DNA of 64,000 nucleotides from Gimesia benthica (GCF_009720525.1 NZ_CP043930.1:2515501-2579500); one strand, 5' to 3'. Numbered from the stretch's first letter, positions 48,785-57,980 are shown. Numbers and translations are program-made. Notes: generated by a model from the sequence alone, not told the origin.

Positions 48785-51625
48785 ATGGCTACCACTGATA
48801 CGTCCGTGAATGAATCACGGCCCCGTCGCATCGTCCGTCGTGCCGTCGGACCAAAGTTGCGCAAAGTTTTATATCTGTTATTTTTCCTGGTTGCCCTGTT
48901 AGGGGCGAACTCGATCTACCTGGTCAGTATCACTACCTATGACTGGCTGAGTGGCGAGACTCTGGAAAACTGGTTCTATCAGTACATGTTTCTGGCGCAC
49001 CTGATTCTGGGACTGCTGCTCCTGGCGCCATTCATTCTGTTCGGCATTGTTCACATTTATAACACAAAAAATCGGCTCAACCGCCGCGCAGTTCGCGTGG
49101 GGTACGGCCTGTTTATTATCTCCTGCCTGGTACTGATTTCCGGACTGCTGCTGCTACGTATCGGTTCCTTTGATTTAAAGAATCCCACTGCCCGATCCAT
49201 CACGTATTGGTGCCACGTGATCGCTCCCATATTTGCGCTCTGGCTCTACTGGTTACACCGGCTGGTAGGTCCCAAGATTCGTTGGAAAGCCGGATTGTCT
49301 TATATGGGAGTGATTACGGCCATGGTGATCGGCATGCTGATGTTCCATTCCTCCGACCCCCGTAAGTGGAATGTCGTCGGGCCGGAATCGGGAGAGAAAT
49401 ACTTCTTCCCCTCCCTGGCTCGCACCTCGACGGGTGACTTCATCCCCTCCAAAGCACTGATGATGGATGACTACTGTAAGAAGTGTCATCCCGATACTCA
49501 CAAAGACTGGTCCAAGAGCGTCCACCGTTTCAGTTCATTTAATAACCCGACCTATCTGGCCTCGGTACGCGAAACGCGGAAAGTCTCTTTCGAACGTGAC
49601 GGCAACCTGCAGGCCTCCCGCTTCTGTGCGGGCTGCCACGATCCGGTTCCGTTCTTCAGTGGCGCCTTTGATGATCCAAACTTTGACGACATCAACCACA
49701 TCACCGCCCAGGCGGGCATCACCTGCACCACCTGTCATGCGATTACGCACGTTAACAGTGTCCGCGGCAACAGTGACTACACGATCGAAGAACCGATTCA
49801 CTACCCCTTCGCCTATAGCGACAATCCCTTCCTGCAATGGGTCAACAATCAGCTGGTCAAAGCAAAGCCTGAGTTCCATAAGAAGACCTTCCTGAAAGAC
49901 TTCCATAAATCGACCGAATTCTGTGGTACCTGTCACAAGGTGCATCTGCCCGAGGAACTCAATCAGTACAAATTCCTGCGCGGACAGAATCATTATGACT
50001 CCTTCCTGCTGAGTGGAGTCTCCGGCCATGGAGCGCGGAGTTTCTATTATCCCCCCAAAGCACAGGAAAACTGCAATAAGTGCCACATGCCCGCGAAAGA
50101 ATCGAACGACTTCGGTGCCCGTCACTTCTACGGCGCGAAGGAACTCAGCGTGCACAACCACCTGTTCCCCGCCGCGAACACTGGTATCGCCGCCCTGCGG
50201 GGTGATCAGGAAACAGTGGCCGTCCATCAGGAATTCCTGAAAGACAACCTCCGCGTCGACTTCTTCGGAATCCGCGAGGACGGCAGTATCGAAGGCAAGC
50301 TGACCGCTCCACTGCGACCGGAAGTACCCACATTGAAACCGGGGCACAAGTATCTCCTGGAAACGGTACTCCGCACGTTAAAAGTGGGCCACCACTTCAC
50401 TCAGGGAACAGCCGATTCCAACGAAATCTGGCTGGATGTCACCGTCAAAAGTGGCGACCGGATTATCGGCCGCAGCGGTTCCCGGGAAGCGGATGGCACC
50501 GTGGATCCCTGGTCGCATTTCGTGAATGCGTTTGTGATTGACCGTGAAGGCAATCGCATCGACCGCCGTAATGCCCAGGACATCTTTGTAGCCCTGTATA
50601 ACAACCAGATGCCCCCCGGTGCCGGTCAGACCGTGCATTACGAACTCAATCTGCCCGACGACCTGAACGAACCGGTAACCGTCGAAGCGAAACTGCAGTA
50701 TCGCAAATTCGATACGCATTACATGCAGTACGTCGCCTCTTCCCTGGAGGAGAAAGGACAGAAGCTCTCCTGGAAGGAACCGGGAGTACCTTATGTGAAT
50801 ACGCTGCCCATCACTACGATCGCTTCCGACACGATTACCTTCCCCGTGGAGGGCGTGGAGGCGAAAATTGAGAACAAAAAAGTGGAGATCCCGGAATGGC
50901 AGCGCTGGAACGATTATGGCATCGGGCTGTTCCTCAAAGGAAAAGCCGAACTGCGTCAGGCCGCCGAGGCGTTCAGCCAGGTTGATCAACTGGGCCGCTA
51001 TGATGGTACTCTGAACCTGGCGCGGGTCTACTTCCGCGAAGGACGTCTGCAGGACGCCGTCGAGGCCCTGCAAAAATCCTCGACCTTCACCGATCCCCCC
51101 GCCCCGCCGTGGACGCTCGCCTGGTTGAGCGGCAAGGTGAACCAGCAACAGGGACACCTGGAAGAAGCCGAGAAGAACTACCGCAGTGTCCTGGAAGACC
51201 AGACCGAAGAACGCACCAGTCGTGGCTTTGATTTCAGCAAAGATTACGTGGTGATCAACGACCTGGGACAAAACCTGTTCGATCAGGCCAAACGGTTCCG
51301 TACCGAAGCCAATCGGGATCAACGGGACCAGTTACTCAATCAGGCGGTGGAACAGTTCCAGAAGACGCTGGTACTGGATCCGGAAAACGTGACAGCGCAC
51401 TACAACCTGTCGCTGATTTACGATCAGTTGGGAAAACAGGAACTGTCCGAGGAGCATCGTAAGCTGCACCTGAAGTATAAAGTGGACGATACCGCACGCG
51501 GTTTTGCCGAACGCAAGGCCCGTGAGAAATACCCTGCAGCCAACCATGCTGCAGAACAACCTGTGATTTACTCGTTACATCGTAAGACTGAAACCAAACC
51601 GAATGCGACCGCCCTCAAGGACTGA
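48785..51625 (+). CDS. Membrane-anchored pentahaem cytochrome c with C-terminal TPR
   Basis: A 946-residue protein. Residues 25-190 contain about five membrane helices with histidines placed like a b-type cytochrome (His72, His90, His144, His158). Five covalent haem motifs CxxCH follow: C231-H235, C281-H285, C314-H318, C380-H384 and C430-H434. Residues about 480-690 are beta-rich. Residues about 710-930 hold tetratricopeptide repeats (LRQAAEAFSQVDQLGRYDGTLNLARVYFREGRL and others). Multihaem cytochromes of this build move electrons across the periplasm. It is followed by a CRTAC1/ASPIC gene, 8-38 bp away depending on start. Confidence 0.92.
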   Translation: MATTDTSVNESRPRRIVRRAVGPKLRKVLYLLFFLVALLGANSIYLVSITTYDWLSGETLENWFYQYMFLAHLILGLLLLAPFILFGIVHIYNTKNRLNRRAVRVGYGLFIISCLVLISGLLLLRIGSFDLKNPTARSITYWCHVIAPIFALWLYWLHRLVGPKIRWKAGLSYMGVITAMVIGMLMFHSSDPRKWNVVGPESGEKYFFPSLARTSTGDFIPSKALMMDDYCKKCHPDTHKDWSKSVHRFSSFNNPTYLASVRETRKVSFERDGNLQASRFCAGCHDPVPFFSGAFDDPNFDDINHITAQAGITCTTCHAITHVNSVRGNSDYTIEEPIHYPFAYSDNPFLQWVNNQLVKAKPEFHKKTFLKDFHKSTEFCGTCHKVHLPEELNQYKFLRGQNHYDSFLLSGVSGHGARSFYYPPKAQENCNKCHMPAKESNDFGARHFYGAKELSVHNHLFPAANTGIAALRGDQETVAVHQEFLKDNLRVDFFGIREDGSIEGKLTAPLRPEVPTLKPGHKYLLETVLRTLKVGHHFTQGTADSNEIWLDVTVKSGDRIIGRSGSREADGTVDPWSHFVNAFVIDREGNRIDRRNAQDIFVALYNNQMPPGAGQTVHYELNLPDDLNEPVTVEAKLQYRKFDTHYMQYVASSLEEKGQKLSWKEPGVPYVNTLPITTIASDTITFPVEGVEAKIENKKVEIPEWQRWNDYGIGLFLKGKAELRQAAEAFSQVDQLGRYDGTLNLARVYFREGRLQDAVEALQKSSTFTDPPAPPWTLAWLSGKVNQQQGHLEEAEKNYRSVLEDQTEERTSRGFDFSKDYVVINDLGQNLFDQAKRFRTEANRDQRDQLLNQAVEQFQKTLVLDPENVTAHYNLSLIYDQLGKQELSEEHRKLHLKYKVDDTARGFAERKAREKYPAANHAAEQPVIYSLHRKTETKPNATALKD

Positions 51626-51663
51626 CGCCTGCGGTGACTGATAAACAACCCAAGGATTTTCCC

Positions 51664-53583
51664 ATGACAGATCAGAACAACACCGATCTGGAACTTGATC
51701 CGAATCTCGAAGAAGAGACCGAACAGAACGACGAGTCGATCGGCCGCGCCTTCTGGTATTCACTCTCCGTGATGCTGGTCCTGGCGGTCATCGGCGGTAC
51801 CGTCTTTCTGGTGAACCAGCTCAACGAACCGGAAACCGTGGTCAAGGAGACGCCACTGTCTCTGCCTGAAAAACGGGAAGTGGAAGAAATTATCCTTCCC
51901 AAGATTCCGTTTAAAGACATTACCGAGGAAGCAGGCATCGCTTTTGTCCACAACAATGGTGCTGCCGGCGAAAAACTGCTGCCGGAAACCATGGGGGGCG
52001 GTGCGGCCTTCTTCGACTATGACAGCGACGGCGATCAGGATTTACTGCTCGTTGGTTCTACCGACTGGCCTTGGACCGACTCTTCGAGGAAAGTAAAACC
52101 AGATGCGTCATCGCTGGCACTGTACCAGAATGATGGCACAGGTAAATTCAAAGATGTCACAGAAGACATGGGTCTGGATGTTTCGATGTATGGCATGGGC
52201 GTCGCCTGCGGAGACTATAACAACGATGGCCTGGTGGATCTGTTCGTTTCCTGCCTGGAATCCAACTATCTGTTTAAAAATGAAGGCAACCGATTTGTCG
52301 ATGTGACGAGTCAGGCAGGTGTCGGCGGTCCCGATAAACTGTGGAGCACCAGTTGTGGCTGGTTTGACTATGACCGGGATGGCGACCTCGACCTGCTGGT
52401 CTGCAACTACGTTGACTGGACCCCCGCCTACGACCGCGCACAGAACTTTACCCTGAAAGGGGGAATCCGCGCCTATGGTCGTCCCCAGAACTTTAACGGC
52501 GTAAACCCCCTGCTCTACGAAAACCTGGGGAACGGCACCTTTCAGGAGCGAAGCGAACAGGCGGGGTTGAAAATCATTTCTCCCGGCACCGGAGTCCCAC
52601 TGGCCAAATCGCTGGGACTGCATTTCTATGATTTTGATCAGGACGGTTACCTGGATGTATTCATCACGAACGACACCGTCCAGAACCTGCTGTTTCACAA
52701 TCAACAGGATGGCACCTTTAAAGAAGTCGCCGCACTCTCGGGTGTCGCCTTTGATATGGACGGCAATGCCCGTGGTGCCATGGGCGTCGATATCGCAGCC
52801 TTCCGCAATGATGAAACCCTGGGCATCGCCATCGGGAACTTCGCCAACGAGATGACGGCCCTCTACACTTCACCCGGAAAAGAGATGCAGTTCATTGACG
52901 AAGCGGTCTCGAACGGTCTGGGACCACAAACCCGCATGGCACTTACCTTTGGCGTCTTCTTCTTCGATGCCGATCTGGATGGCAGGCTCGATCTGTTCTC
53001 GGCCAACGGTCACCTGGAGGAAGACATCAACATCGTCCAGGAACGCCAGCATTATGAACAGTCACCACAGCTGTTCTGGAACTGCGGAGCACAACACGCC
53101 ACGGAATTCCTGCCGCTGGGAGAAGCGCTCGTCGGTTCCGATTTTGTAAAACCGCTGGTCGGTCGCGGTGCGACCTTTGCCGACATCGATGCAGACGGCG
53201 ACCTGGATCTGCTCATTATGACTACTGGAAATAAGCCACGCCTGCTCCGTAATGAGCAGGCAACGGGCAATCACTGGGTTCGCTTCCGGCTGTCCAGTAC
53301 GCCCGCTGGAGACCAGAAACCGAACCAGCGTGCCTCCAATCATGATGCTCTGGGAGCCGAAGTCAGGATTAAAACGAAGACAGGTACTCAGAGCCGCCTG
53401 CTGATGCCCACCCGGAGTTATATCTCACAAACGGAGCTGCCCGTTACGTTTGGGCTCGGCACGGAAACAGAAATTCAGTCCGTGAACATCCAATGGCCGT
53501 CTGGAAAAGTGACGACTCTGGAAAATCTCAAAGCGGACAAATTATACCAGATTTCTGAACAGGATGGTCTTGTTGACAAATAG
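51664..53583 (+). CDS. CRTAC1-like protein with FG-GAP/VCBS repeats and ASPIC/UnbV domain
   Basis: A 639-residue protein with one N-terminal membrane helix (WYSLSVMLVLAVIGGTVFLVNQL). The outer part is a beta-propeller of FG-GAP/VCBS repeats, each with a calcium-binding DxDxDGxxD loop: FFDYDSDGDQDLLLVG, CGDYNNDGLVDLFVS, WFDYDRDGDLDLLVC, FYDFDQDGYLDVFIT and DIDADGDLDLLIM. The C-terminus is ASPIC/UnbV (MPTRSYISQTELPVTFGLG, then QSVNIQWPSGKVTTLENL). ATG 51664 follows AAGGA; GTG 51634 would add ten residues. Likely translated with the multihaem protein and acting beside it at the cell surface or periplasm. Confidence 0.93.
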   Translation: MTDQNNTDLELDPNLEEETEQNDESIGRAFWYSLSVMLVLAVIGGTVFLVNQLNEPETVVKETPLSLPEKREVEEIILPKIPFKDITEEAGIAFVHNNGAAGEKLLPETMGGGAAFFDYDSDGDQDLLLVGSTDWPWTDSSRKVKPDASSLALYQNDGTGKFKDVTEDMGLDVSMYGMGVACGDYNNDGLVDLFVSCLESNYLFKNEGNRFVDVTSQAGVGGPDKLWSTSCGWFDYDRDGDLDLLVCNYVDWTPAYDRAQNFTLKGGIRAYGRPQNFNGVNPLLYENLGNGTFQERSEQAGLKIISPGTGVPLAKSLGLHFYDFDQDGYLDVFITNDTVQNLLFHNQQDGTFKEVAALSGVAFDMDGNARGAMGVDIAAFRNDETLGIAIGNFANEMTALYTSPGKEMQFIDEAVSNGLGPQTRMALTFGVFFFDADLDGRLDLFSANGHLEEDINIVQERQHYEQSPQLFWNCGAQHATEFLPLGEALVGSDFVKPLVGRGATFADIDADGDLDLLIMTTGNKPRLLRNEQATGNHWVRFRLSSTPAGDQKPNQRASNHDALGAEVRIKTKTGTQSRLLMPTRSYISQTELPVTFGLGTETEIQSVNIQWPSGKVTTLENLKADKLYQISEQDGLVDK

Positions 53584-53724
53584 CAACAAAGGTCTCTGAT
53601 CCGTTCTCCTATTTTTCTGGACTTAGCGGATTTCAAATGGAAATCCTTGACATCTTCGCATCAACTTTGTTTGATATATAGGGTATCAAGGTGTGCACAA
53701 GCAGGTGTGAATTTGAAATTGTCC

Positions 53725-53754
53725 TTGAATTACTGAGACCGAATTTGGCATAAT
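53725..53754 (+). promoter_or_regulatory. Promoter of the DUF1501-PPC-DUF1549-WD40 operon
   Basis: TTGAAT (4 of 6) at 53725-53730, an 18-bp spacer, and CATAAT (5 of 6) at 53749-53754. It would give a leader of about 250 nt that includes the fold at 53790-53879. Confidence 0.55.
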
Positions 53755-53789
53755 ACGCGTTCGGGTGATTAAAAAGTTTCCTTCCCCCA

Positions 53790-53879
53790 CTGGCGGATGC
53801 ATGACAAGAAGCATGCTTTGTCGGAATCGCCTGTTATTAAACTCTGTTTCGTTCCGTGACGATCAGAGCCATCCGCCAG
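53790..53879 (+). ncRNA. Candidate structured leader, three-way junction
   Basis: Outer stem P1 CTGGCGGATG / CATCCGCCAG (53790-53799, 53870-53879) is a perfect 10-bp match across 70 nt. Inside lie P2 GCATG / CATGC (53799-53803, 53812-53816) and P3 CTCTG / CAGAG (53842-53846, 53864-53868) with CGT / ACG (53850-53852, 53859-53861) extending it. Just 3' of P1, CCAG-GTTAAA-CTGG (53876-53889) can form a hairpin that uses part of the P1 arm, so two exclusive states are possible. No known riboswitch class is recognised. Confidence 0.45.
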
Positions 53880-54008
53880 GTTAAACTGGCTATATTCCAA
53901 CCTGATAAGAATTAAGTGCTCATACCCTGTTGCAAGCGTTTAGCCTCTGGCCCCGTGAGCCAATAACCGGACACAAATTATCCCCCCATCGGAAATGGAG
54001 ATGACCCA

Positions 54009-55307
54009 ATGAGCTTCAAACGATCACGTCGTGACTTTTTACACGTTGGTTTTGCGGGTGGAATCGGGCTGACTCTACCTGAATTTCTGCGTATTAAAAG
54101 CGCTCAGGCAGAACAAAAGTATTATGAGACCAAGGAAGGCACAGCCAAATCTGTGATCTTCATTTATCTACCAGGTGGTGCAGCACACCAGGAAACCTGG
54201 GATCCCAAACCTTACGCTCCCGTCGAATACCGTGGACCGATGGGTTCCATCGAAACCAACGTCGCAGGCGTTCGTTTCAATGAGAAACTGGCCAAGACCG
54301 CCAAAATCATGGATAAGCTGACCGTCTGCCGTTCCATGTCACACGGCGAAGCGGCTCACGAGCGCGGAACGCATAATATGTTCACCGGCTATCGTCCCAG
54401 CCCGGCTCTGCAGTTCCCCAGCATGGGAAGTGTCGTCACCCACGAGTTCGGTCCCCGGAACAGCATGCCTCAGTATGTCTGTATCCCGAATCAGCCGAAC
54501 GAATTCGCCGGAACCGGATACCTCAGCTCTTCCTTCGCTCCTTTCAGCGTCGGAGCTGACCCTGCCTCCAATGGTTTCAAAGTTCGTGACCTGAACCTGC
54601 CCGGTGGTGTCGACGACAAGCGGTTCACCCGCCGTCGCTCTCTGCTGGACGCTGTCAACGATCACTTTGTTAGCAAAGAAAAAGCAGACTCTCTGGATGC
54701 CGTCGATACCTTCTACAAGCAGGCCTACGACATGGTCTCATCGAAAGCTTCACAGGAAGCCTTCGACCTCGACAAAGAAGATGCCAAAGTTCGTGACGCC
54801 TACGGCCGCAACCAGGCTGGTGCCCGCATGCTGCTGTCCCGTCGTCTGGTTGAGGCAGGTGCCCGTTTTGTCACCATGACTTATGGTGGCTGGGACATGC
54901 ATGACCGGATCCAGACCGGAATCGAACGGAACCTGCCTTCCTTCGACCAGGCATTCTCCACACTGATTACAGACCTTTACGACCGCGGACTGCTGGACAG
55001 CACTCTGGTCTGCGTCTGCAGTGAATTTGGTCGTACTCCGAAAATCAATGGTACTGCCGGCCGCGACCACTGGCCGAAAGTATTCAGTCTGGTCATGGCT
55101 GGTGGCGGTATCAAAGGCGGTCAGGTATATGGTTCGTCTGATGCCATCGCCAGTGAACCGGAAGACAAACCACTGTCCGTTATGGACTGGGCTTCCACCA
55201 TTTACCACTGCATGGGGATTGTCTCAGACAAAGAACTGATGGCTCCCGGCGATCGTCCCATCGAAATCGTTGATGGCGGCAAAGTCGTTAAAGAGCTGCT
55301 CGTCTGA
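54009..55307 (+). CDS. DUF1501 family protein with Tat signal
   Basis: A 432-residue DUF1501 protein. The twin-arginine leader reads KRSRRDFLHVGFAGGIGLTLPEFL. Landmarks: SVIFIYLPGGAAHQETWDPKPYAP, HERGTHNMFTGYRPSPA, VTMTYGGWDMHDRI and VCVCSEFGRTPKINGTAGRDHWPK. It heads the operon that also encodes the PPC-domain protein and the DUF1549/DUF1553 cytochrome protein, the typical planctomycete set. It is exported folded, which implies cytoplasmic maturation. Biochemical activity is not known. Confidence 0.94.
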   Translation: MSFKRSRRDFLHVGFAGGIGLTLPEFLRIKSAQAEQKYYETKEGTAKSVIFIYLPGGAAHQETWDPKPYAPVEYRGPMGSIETNVAGVRFNEKLAKTAKIMDKLTVCRSMSHGEAAHERGTHNMFTGYRPSPALQFPSMGSVVTHEFGPRNSMPQYVCIPNQPNEFAGTGYLSSSFAPFSVGADPASNGFKVRDLNLPGGVDDKRFTRRRSLLDAVNDHFVSKEKADSLDAVDTFYKQAYDMVSSKASQEAFDLDKEDAKVRDAYGRNQAGARMLLSRRLVEAGARFVTMTYGGWDMHDRIQTGIERNLPSFDQAFSTLITDLYDRGLLDSTLVCVCSEFGRTPKINGTAGRDHWPKVFSLVMAGGGIKGGQVYGSSDAIASEPEDKPLSVMDWASTIYHCMGIVSDKELMAPGDRPIEIVDGGKVVKELLV

Positions 55308-55339
55308 GAGCAATCTAACCGGAATTAAAAGAACAGTCT

Positions 55340-55366
55340 GTTAGCACGGGTCTGACCCGTGCTAAC
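55340..55366. repeat. Perfect 12-bp hairpin between DUF1501 and PPC genes
   Basis: GTTAGCACGGGT-CTG-ACCCGTGCTAAC, a flawless stem with a 3-nt loop 32 bp after the DUF1501 stop. No T run follows, so it is more likely an RNA processing/attenuation site or a mobile palindromic unit than a full terminator. Confidence 0.7.
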
Positions 55367-55430
55367 ATTCTCGTTCCAGCGGAAATAAAAACTGATTCTC
55401 GAACATTCACATTCCAAGGGGGGAACCGTG

Positions 55431-57074
55431 ATGCTGCAGAATTTCAAGTCTGTCTGCACCGGCATTTTGACACTCGCACTCAGCGTACTACTCGTAGACT
55501 CCGCCTGGGCCACAGATCCCAGTCTGAACTATGTCCGTCCCCGAGGAGGACAACGGGGTACCGAGTTGGAACTCACCTTCATTGGTGCCCGTCTCTCTGA
55601 TGCGGTCGAAATTCTGTCCTATAAAAAAGGATTCGAATTCAAAGACATCAAAGCGAATCCCAAAAACGCGAATGTCTGTACCGCGATCGTCAAAATCGCC
55701 CCTGACTGTGCCTTGGGTGAGCATACCTTTCAGGTTCGCACGAAAACGGGTGTCTCCGAATACAAAACATTCTGGGTCGGACCGTTCCCCGAAATCGCCG
55801 AAAAAGAACCTAACAGCGAATTCGAAACGCCTCAGCCCATTGAAATGAATCACACCGTGAGTGGTGTCGTTCAAAATGAAGACGTTGATCACTATGTCGT
55901 CACAGCCAAAAAAGGCGATCGTATCTCTGCAGAAATCGAGGGCATTCGTCTGGCGACCACACTTTTCGACCCTTACATCGCCATCCTGGACGAAAAACGT
56001 TTTGAACTCAAAGCCGAAGACGATCTCCCCCTGCTGAGAAATGATGCTGCGGTCTCGGTAATTGCCCCCGCTGATGGCAAATACACGATCCTGGTTCGTG
56101 ACAGTTCATACGGCGGAAACGGTGCTGCATTCTACCGTCTGCACGTCGGTACTTATCCTCGTCCGACAGCCGTTTATCCCGCTGGCGGACAACTGGGAAC
56201 CAAACAGAAAGTCACCTTCAAAGGTAATACCGTCGATAACCTGGTTCAGGAATTCCAGCTCCCTGATAAGCCCGATGCTGAGTTCGAACTGTTCGCCACC
56301 GATGCCGGGGGAACCGCTCCTTCCGGAAACGTATTCCGCCTGTTCCCTCATGGTAACTCCATGGAACAGGAGCCCAACAATGACTTCAAAACGGCATCTG
56401 CAGCAGCACTGCCCAATGCATTTAACGGGATCATCGAAACCGACGGCGATATTGATTACTTCAAATTTCAGGGCAAGAAAGACCAGACCCTGGAAATCGA
56501 ATGCTACGCCCGTCGCATCCGTTCTCCACTGGATGCGGTTGTGAACCTTTATAACGCCAAATTCGGTCGCGTTGCCGGCAACGACGACTCACGTGGTCCC
56601 GACAGTTACTTCCGTTACAAGTTCCCCGCTGATGGAGATTACTACATCTCCATTACGGACCATCTTTCGCGTGGTGGAGCTGATTTTGTCTACCGCATTG
56701 AAATGCTGCCGGTCTCACCCAGCCTCGAACTGGGCATTCCCCGCAATGCCCGTTACTCCCAGGAGCGACAGCAGATTGTAGTCCCTCGGGGCAACCGTTT
56801 TGCAGCAGTCATCAGTGCCAGCCGTTCTAACTTTGGTGGCGAAATCGCTCTCGATTCTTCGAACTTCCCTAAGGGAGTTAAAGTTGTCGCCGAACCAATG
56901 GCAGCAAATCTGACAACAATGCCCGTGGTATTCGAGGCAGCCGCAGATGCTCCTGTTGAAGGAGAACTCATCGAACTCAAGGGACATCATGTTGATCCTA
57001 AGCAGAATATCTCGGGGTCTTCACCAACCGGGCCGACCTGGTTCGCGTGCGGAACAACCAGCTGTTGTGGATGA
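55431..57074 (+). CDS. PPC-domain surface protein, 5' part of an interrupted gene
   Basis: 547 residues in this frame. Signal peptide GILTLALSVLLVDSAWA; then an IPT/TIG-like domain (YVRPRGGQRGTELELTFIGARLSD), a first pre-peptidase C-terminal (PPC) domain (EIAEKEPNSEFETPQPIEMNHTVSG to YTILVRDSSYGGNGAAFYRLHVG), a second IPT-like stretch, and another PPC domain (EQEPNNDFKTASAAALPNAFNGIIETDGDIDYFKFQ). After residue G529 (codon GGG at 57015) the frame leaves the family: the last 19 residues are out of frame, and the natural continuation is in the -1 frame. ATG 55431 follows AAGGGGGG. See the 3' part at 57047. Confidence 0.85.
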   Translation: MLQNFKSVCTGILTLALSVLLVDSAWATDPSLNYVRPRGGQRGTELELTFIGARLSDAVEILSYKKGFEFKDIKANPKNANVCTAIVKIAPDCALGEHTFQVRTKTGVSEYKTFWVGPFPEIAEKEPNSEFETPQPIEMNHTVSGVVQNEDVDHYVVTAKKGDRISAEIEGIRLATTLFDPYIAILDEKRFELKAEDDLPLLRNDAAVSVIAPADGKYTILVRDSSYGGNGAAFYRLHVGTYPRPTAVYPAGGQLGTKQKVTFKGNTVDNLVQEFQLPDKPDAEFELFATDAGGTAPSGNVFRLFPHGNSMEQEPNNDFKTASAAALPNAFNGIIETDGDIDYFKFQGKKDQTLEIECYARRIRSPLDAVVNLYNAKFGRVAGNDDSRGPDSYFRYKFPADGDYYISITDHLSRGGADFVYRIEMLPVSPSLELGIPRNARYSQERQQIVVPRGNRFAAVISASRSNFGGEIALDSSNFPKGVKVVAEPMAANLTTMPVVFEAAADAPVEGELIELKGHHVDPKQNISGSSPTGPTWFACGTTSCCG

Positions 57075-57880
57075 AAGACGTTGCACAGATTCCAGTCGCG
57101 GTTGTCGAGGAAGTGCCTTTCAAACTCGATATCGTTGAACCCAAAGCCCCGCTGGCACGCAACGGCTCGTTGCAACTTAAAGTTGTCGCTACTCGAAAAG
57201 AAGGTTTCGACGAAGCGATCACCCTCCAGTTCCCCTTCCGTCCGCCGGGAGTGGGTGCTTCCAGCCGGGTTACGATCCCTAAAGGTAAAAATGAAGCCTT
57301 CTACCCGATCAATGCCAACAGCAAGGCCGAGATTAAAAAATGGAAGGTCTTCGTCATTGGCTCTGCCAATCTGGGTGGTAATGCCTGGGTTTCCTCACAG
57401 CTGGCAAATCTGGAAGTTGCAGATTCCTACGTTGATCTGGATCTCGCTCGTACGGCCGTCGAACAGGGAAAAGAGACTGAGATCATCTGCAAGGTTGACC
57501 TCAAGACTCCCTTCGATGGAGATGCCAAAGTCAAACTGGTCGGTCTGCCCCCGAAAGTGACCACCGAAGACATCACTTTCAACAAAGAGAGCAAGGAACT
57601 GATCTTCAAAGTGAAAACGGATCCAGCTTCTCCTCAGGGACGACATAAGAGCCTGTTCTGTCAGGTCGAAGTTCCTGTGAACGGCGAAACCGTCGTACAT
57701 ACCGCCGGCCGCACCGAGTTGCGGATTGACAAGCCGCTTCCACCTAAAAAAGACGAACCGGCCAAGCCCCAGGCTGTAGCGAAAAAGGAAGAACCCAAAA
57801 AGGAAGAACCCAAGCGTTTGACTCGACTGGAGCAGCTCCGTCTCGAGGCTAAAAAACGACTGGAAGAAGGTACCAAGTAG
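57047..57880 (+). CDS. PPC-domain surface protein, 3' part of an interrupted gene
   Basis: 277 residues from GTG 57047. Reading the same frame back to 57017 gives VFTNRADLVRVRNNQLLW, which continues the sentence broken off at ISG in the upstream frame. The two parts together make a protein of about 817 residues. Content: beta-sandwich segments (VPFKLDIVEPKAPLARNGSLQLKVVATRKEGFDEAITLQF and VDLDLARTAVEQGKETEIICKV) and a Lys/Glu/Pro-rich tail (KKEEPKKEEPK) typical of planctomycete surface proteins. No ribosome binding site precedes 57047, so independent translation is unlikely. Stop is 100 bp before the DUF1549 gene. Confidence 0.75.
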   Translation: MRNNQLLWMKDVAQIPVAVVEEVPFKLDIVEPKAPLARNGSLQLKVVATRKEGFDEAITLQFPFRPPGVGASSRVTIPKGKNEAFYPINANSKAEIKKWKVFVIGSANLGGNAWVSSQLANLEVADSYVDLDLARTAVEQGKETEIICKVDLKTPFDGDAKVKLVGLPPKVTTEDITFNKESKELIFKVKTDPASPQGRHKSLFCQVEVPVNGETVVHTAGRTELRIDKPLPPKKDEPAKPQAVAKKEEPKKEEPKRLTRLEQLRLEAKKRLEEGTK

Positions 57881-57980
57881 TCTTCAACTTCAATCACTCA
57901 AACTCTGAATCAGATTCAGAGAATTATGTTTATATCACCTTGATCAACTAAGTCCTGTTGACCAGAAAAGGTTTTCGATT

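Larger units (their letters stand above)
53584..54008. other. Leader region of the DUF1501 operon
   Basis: 425 bp. Contains a promoter (53725-53754) and a strongly base-paired segment (53790-53879), each described separately. The final 20 bp has GGAG before the ATG. No gene. Confidence 0.7.

Noticed and set aside
57009-57020. Programmed -1 frameshifting as the certain explanation for the broken PPC gene
   Set aside because: The slip site T-CGG-GGT is not of the canonical kind, and I see no strong downstream pseudoknot. An indel in the G run is simpler, so this was kept only as an alternative.
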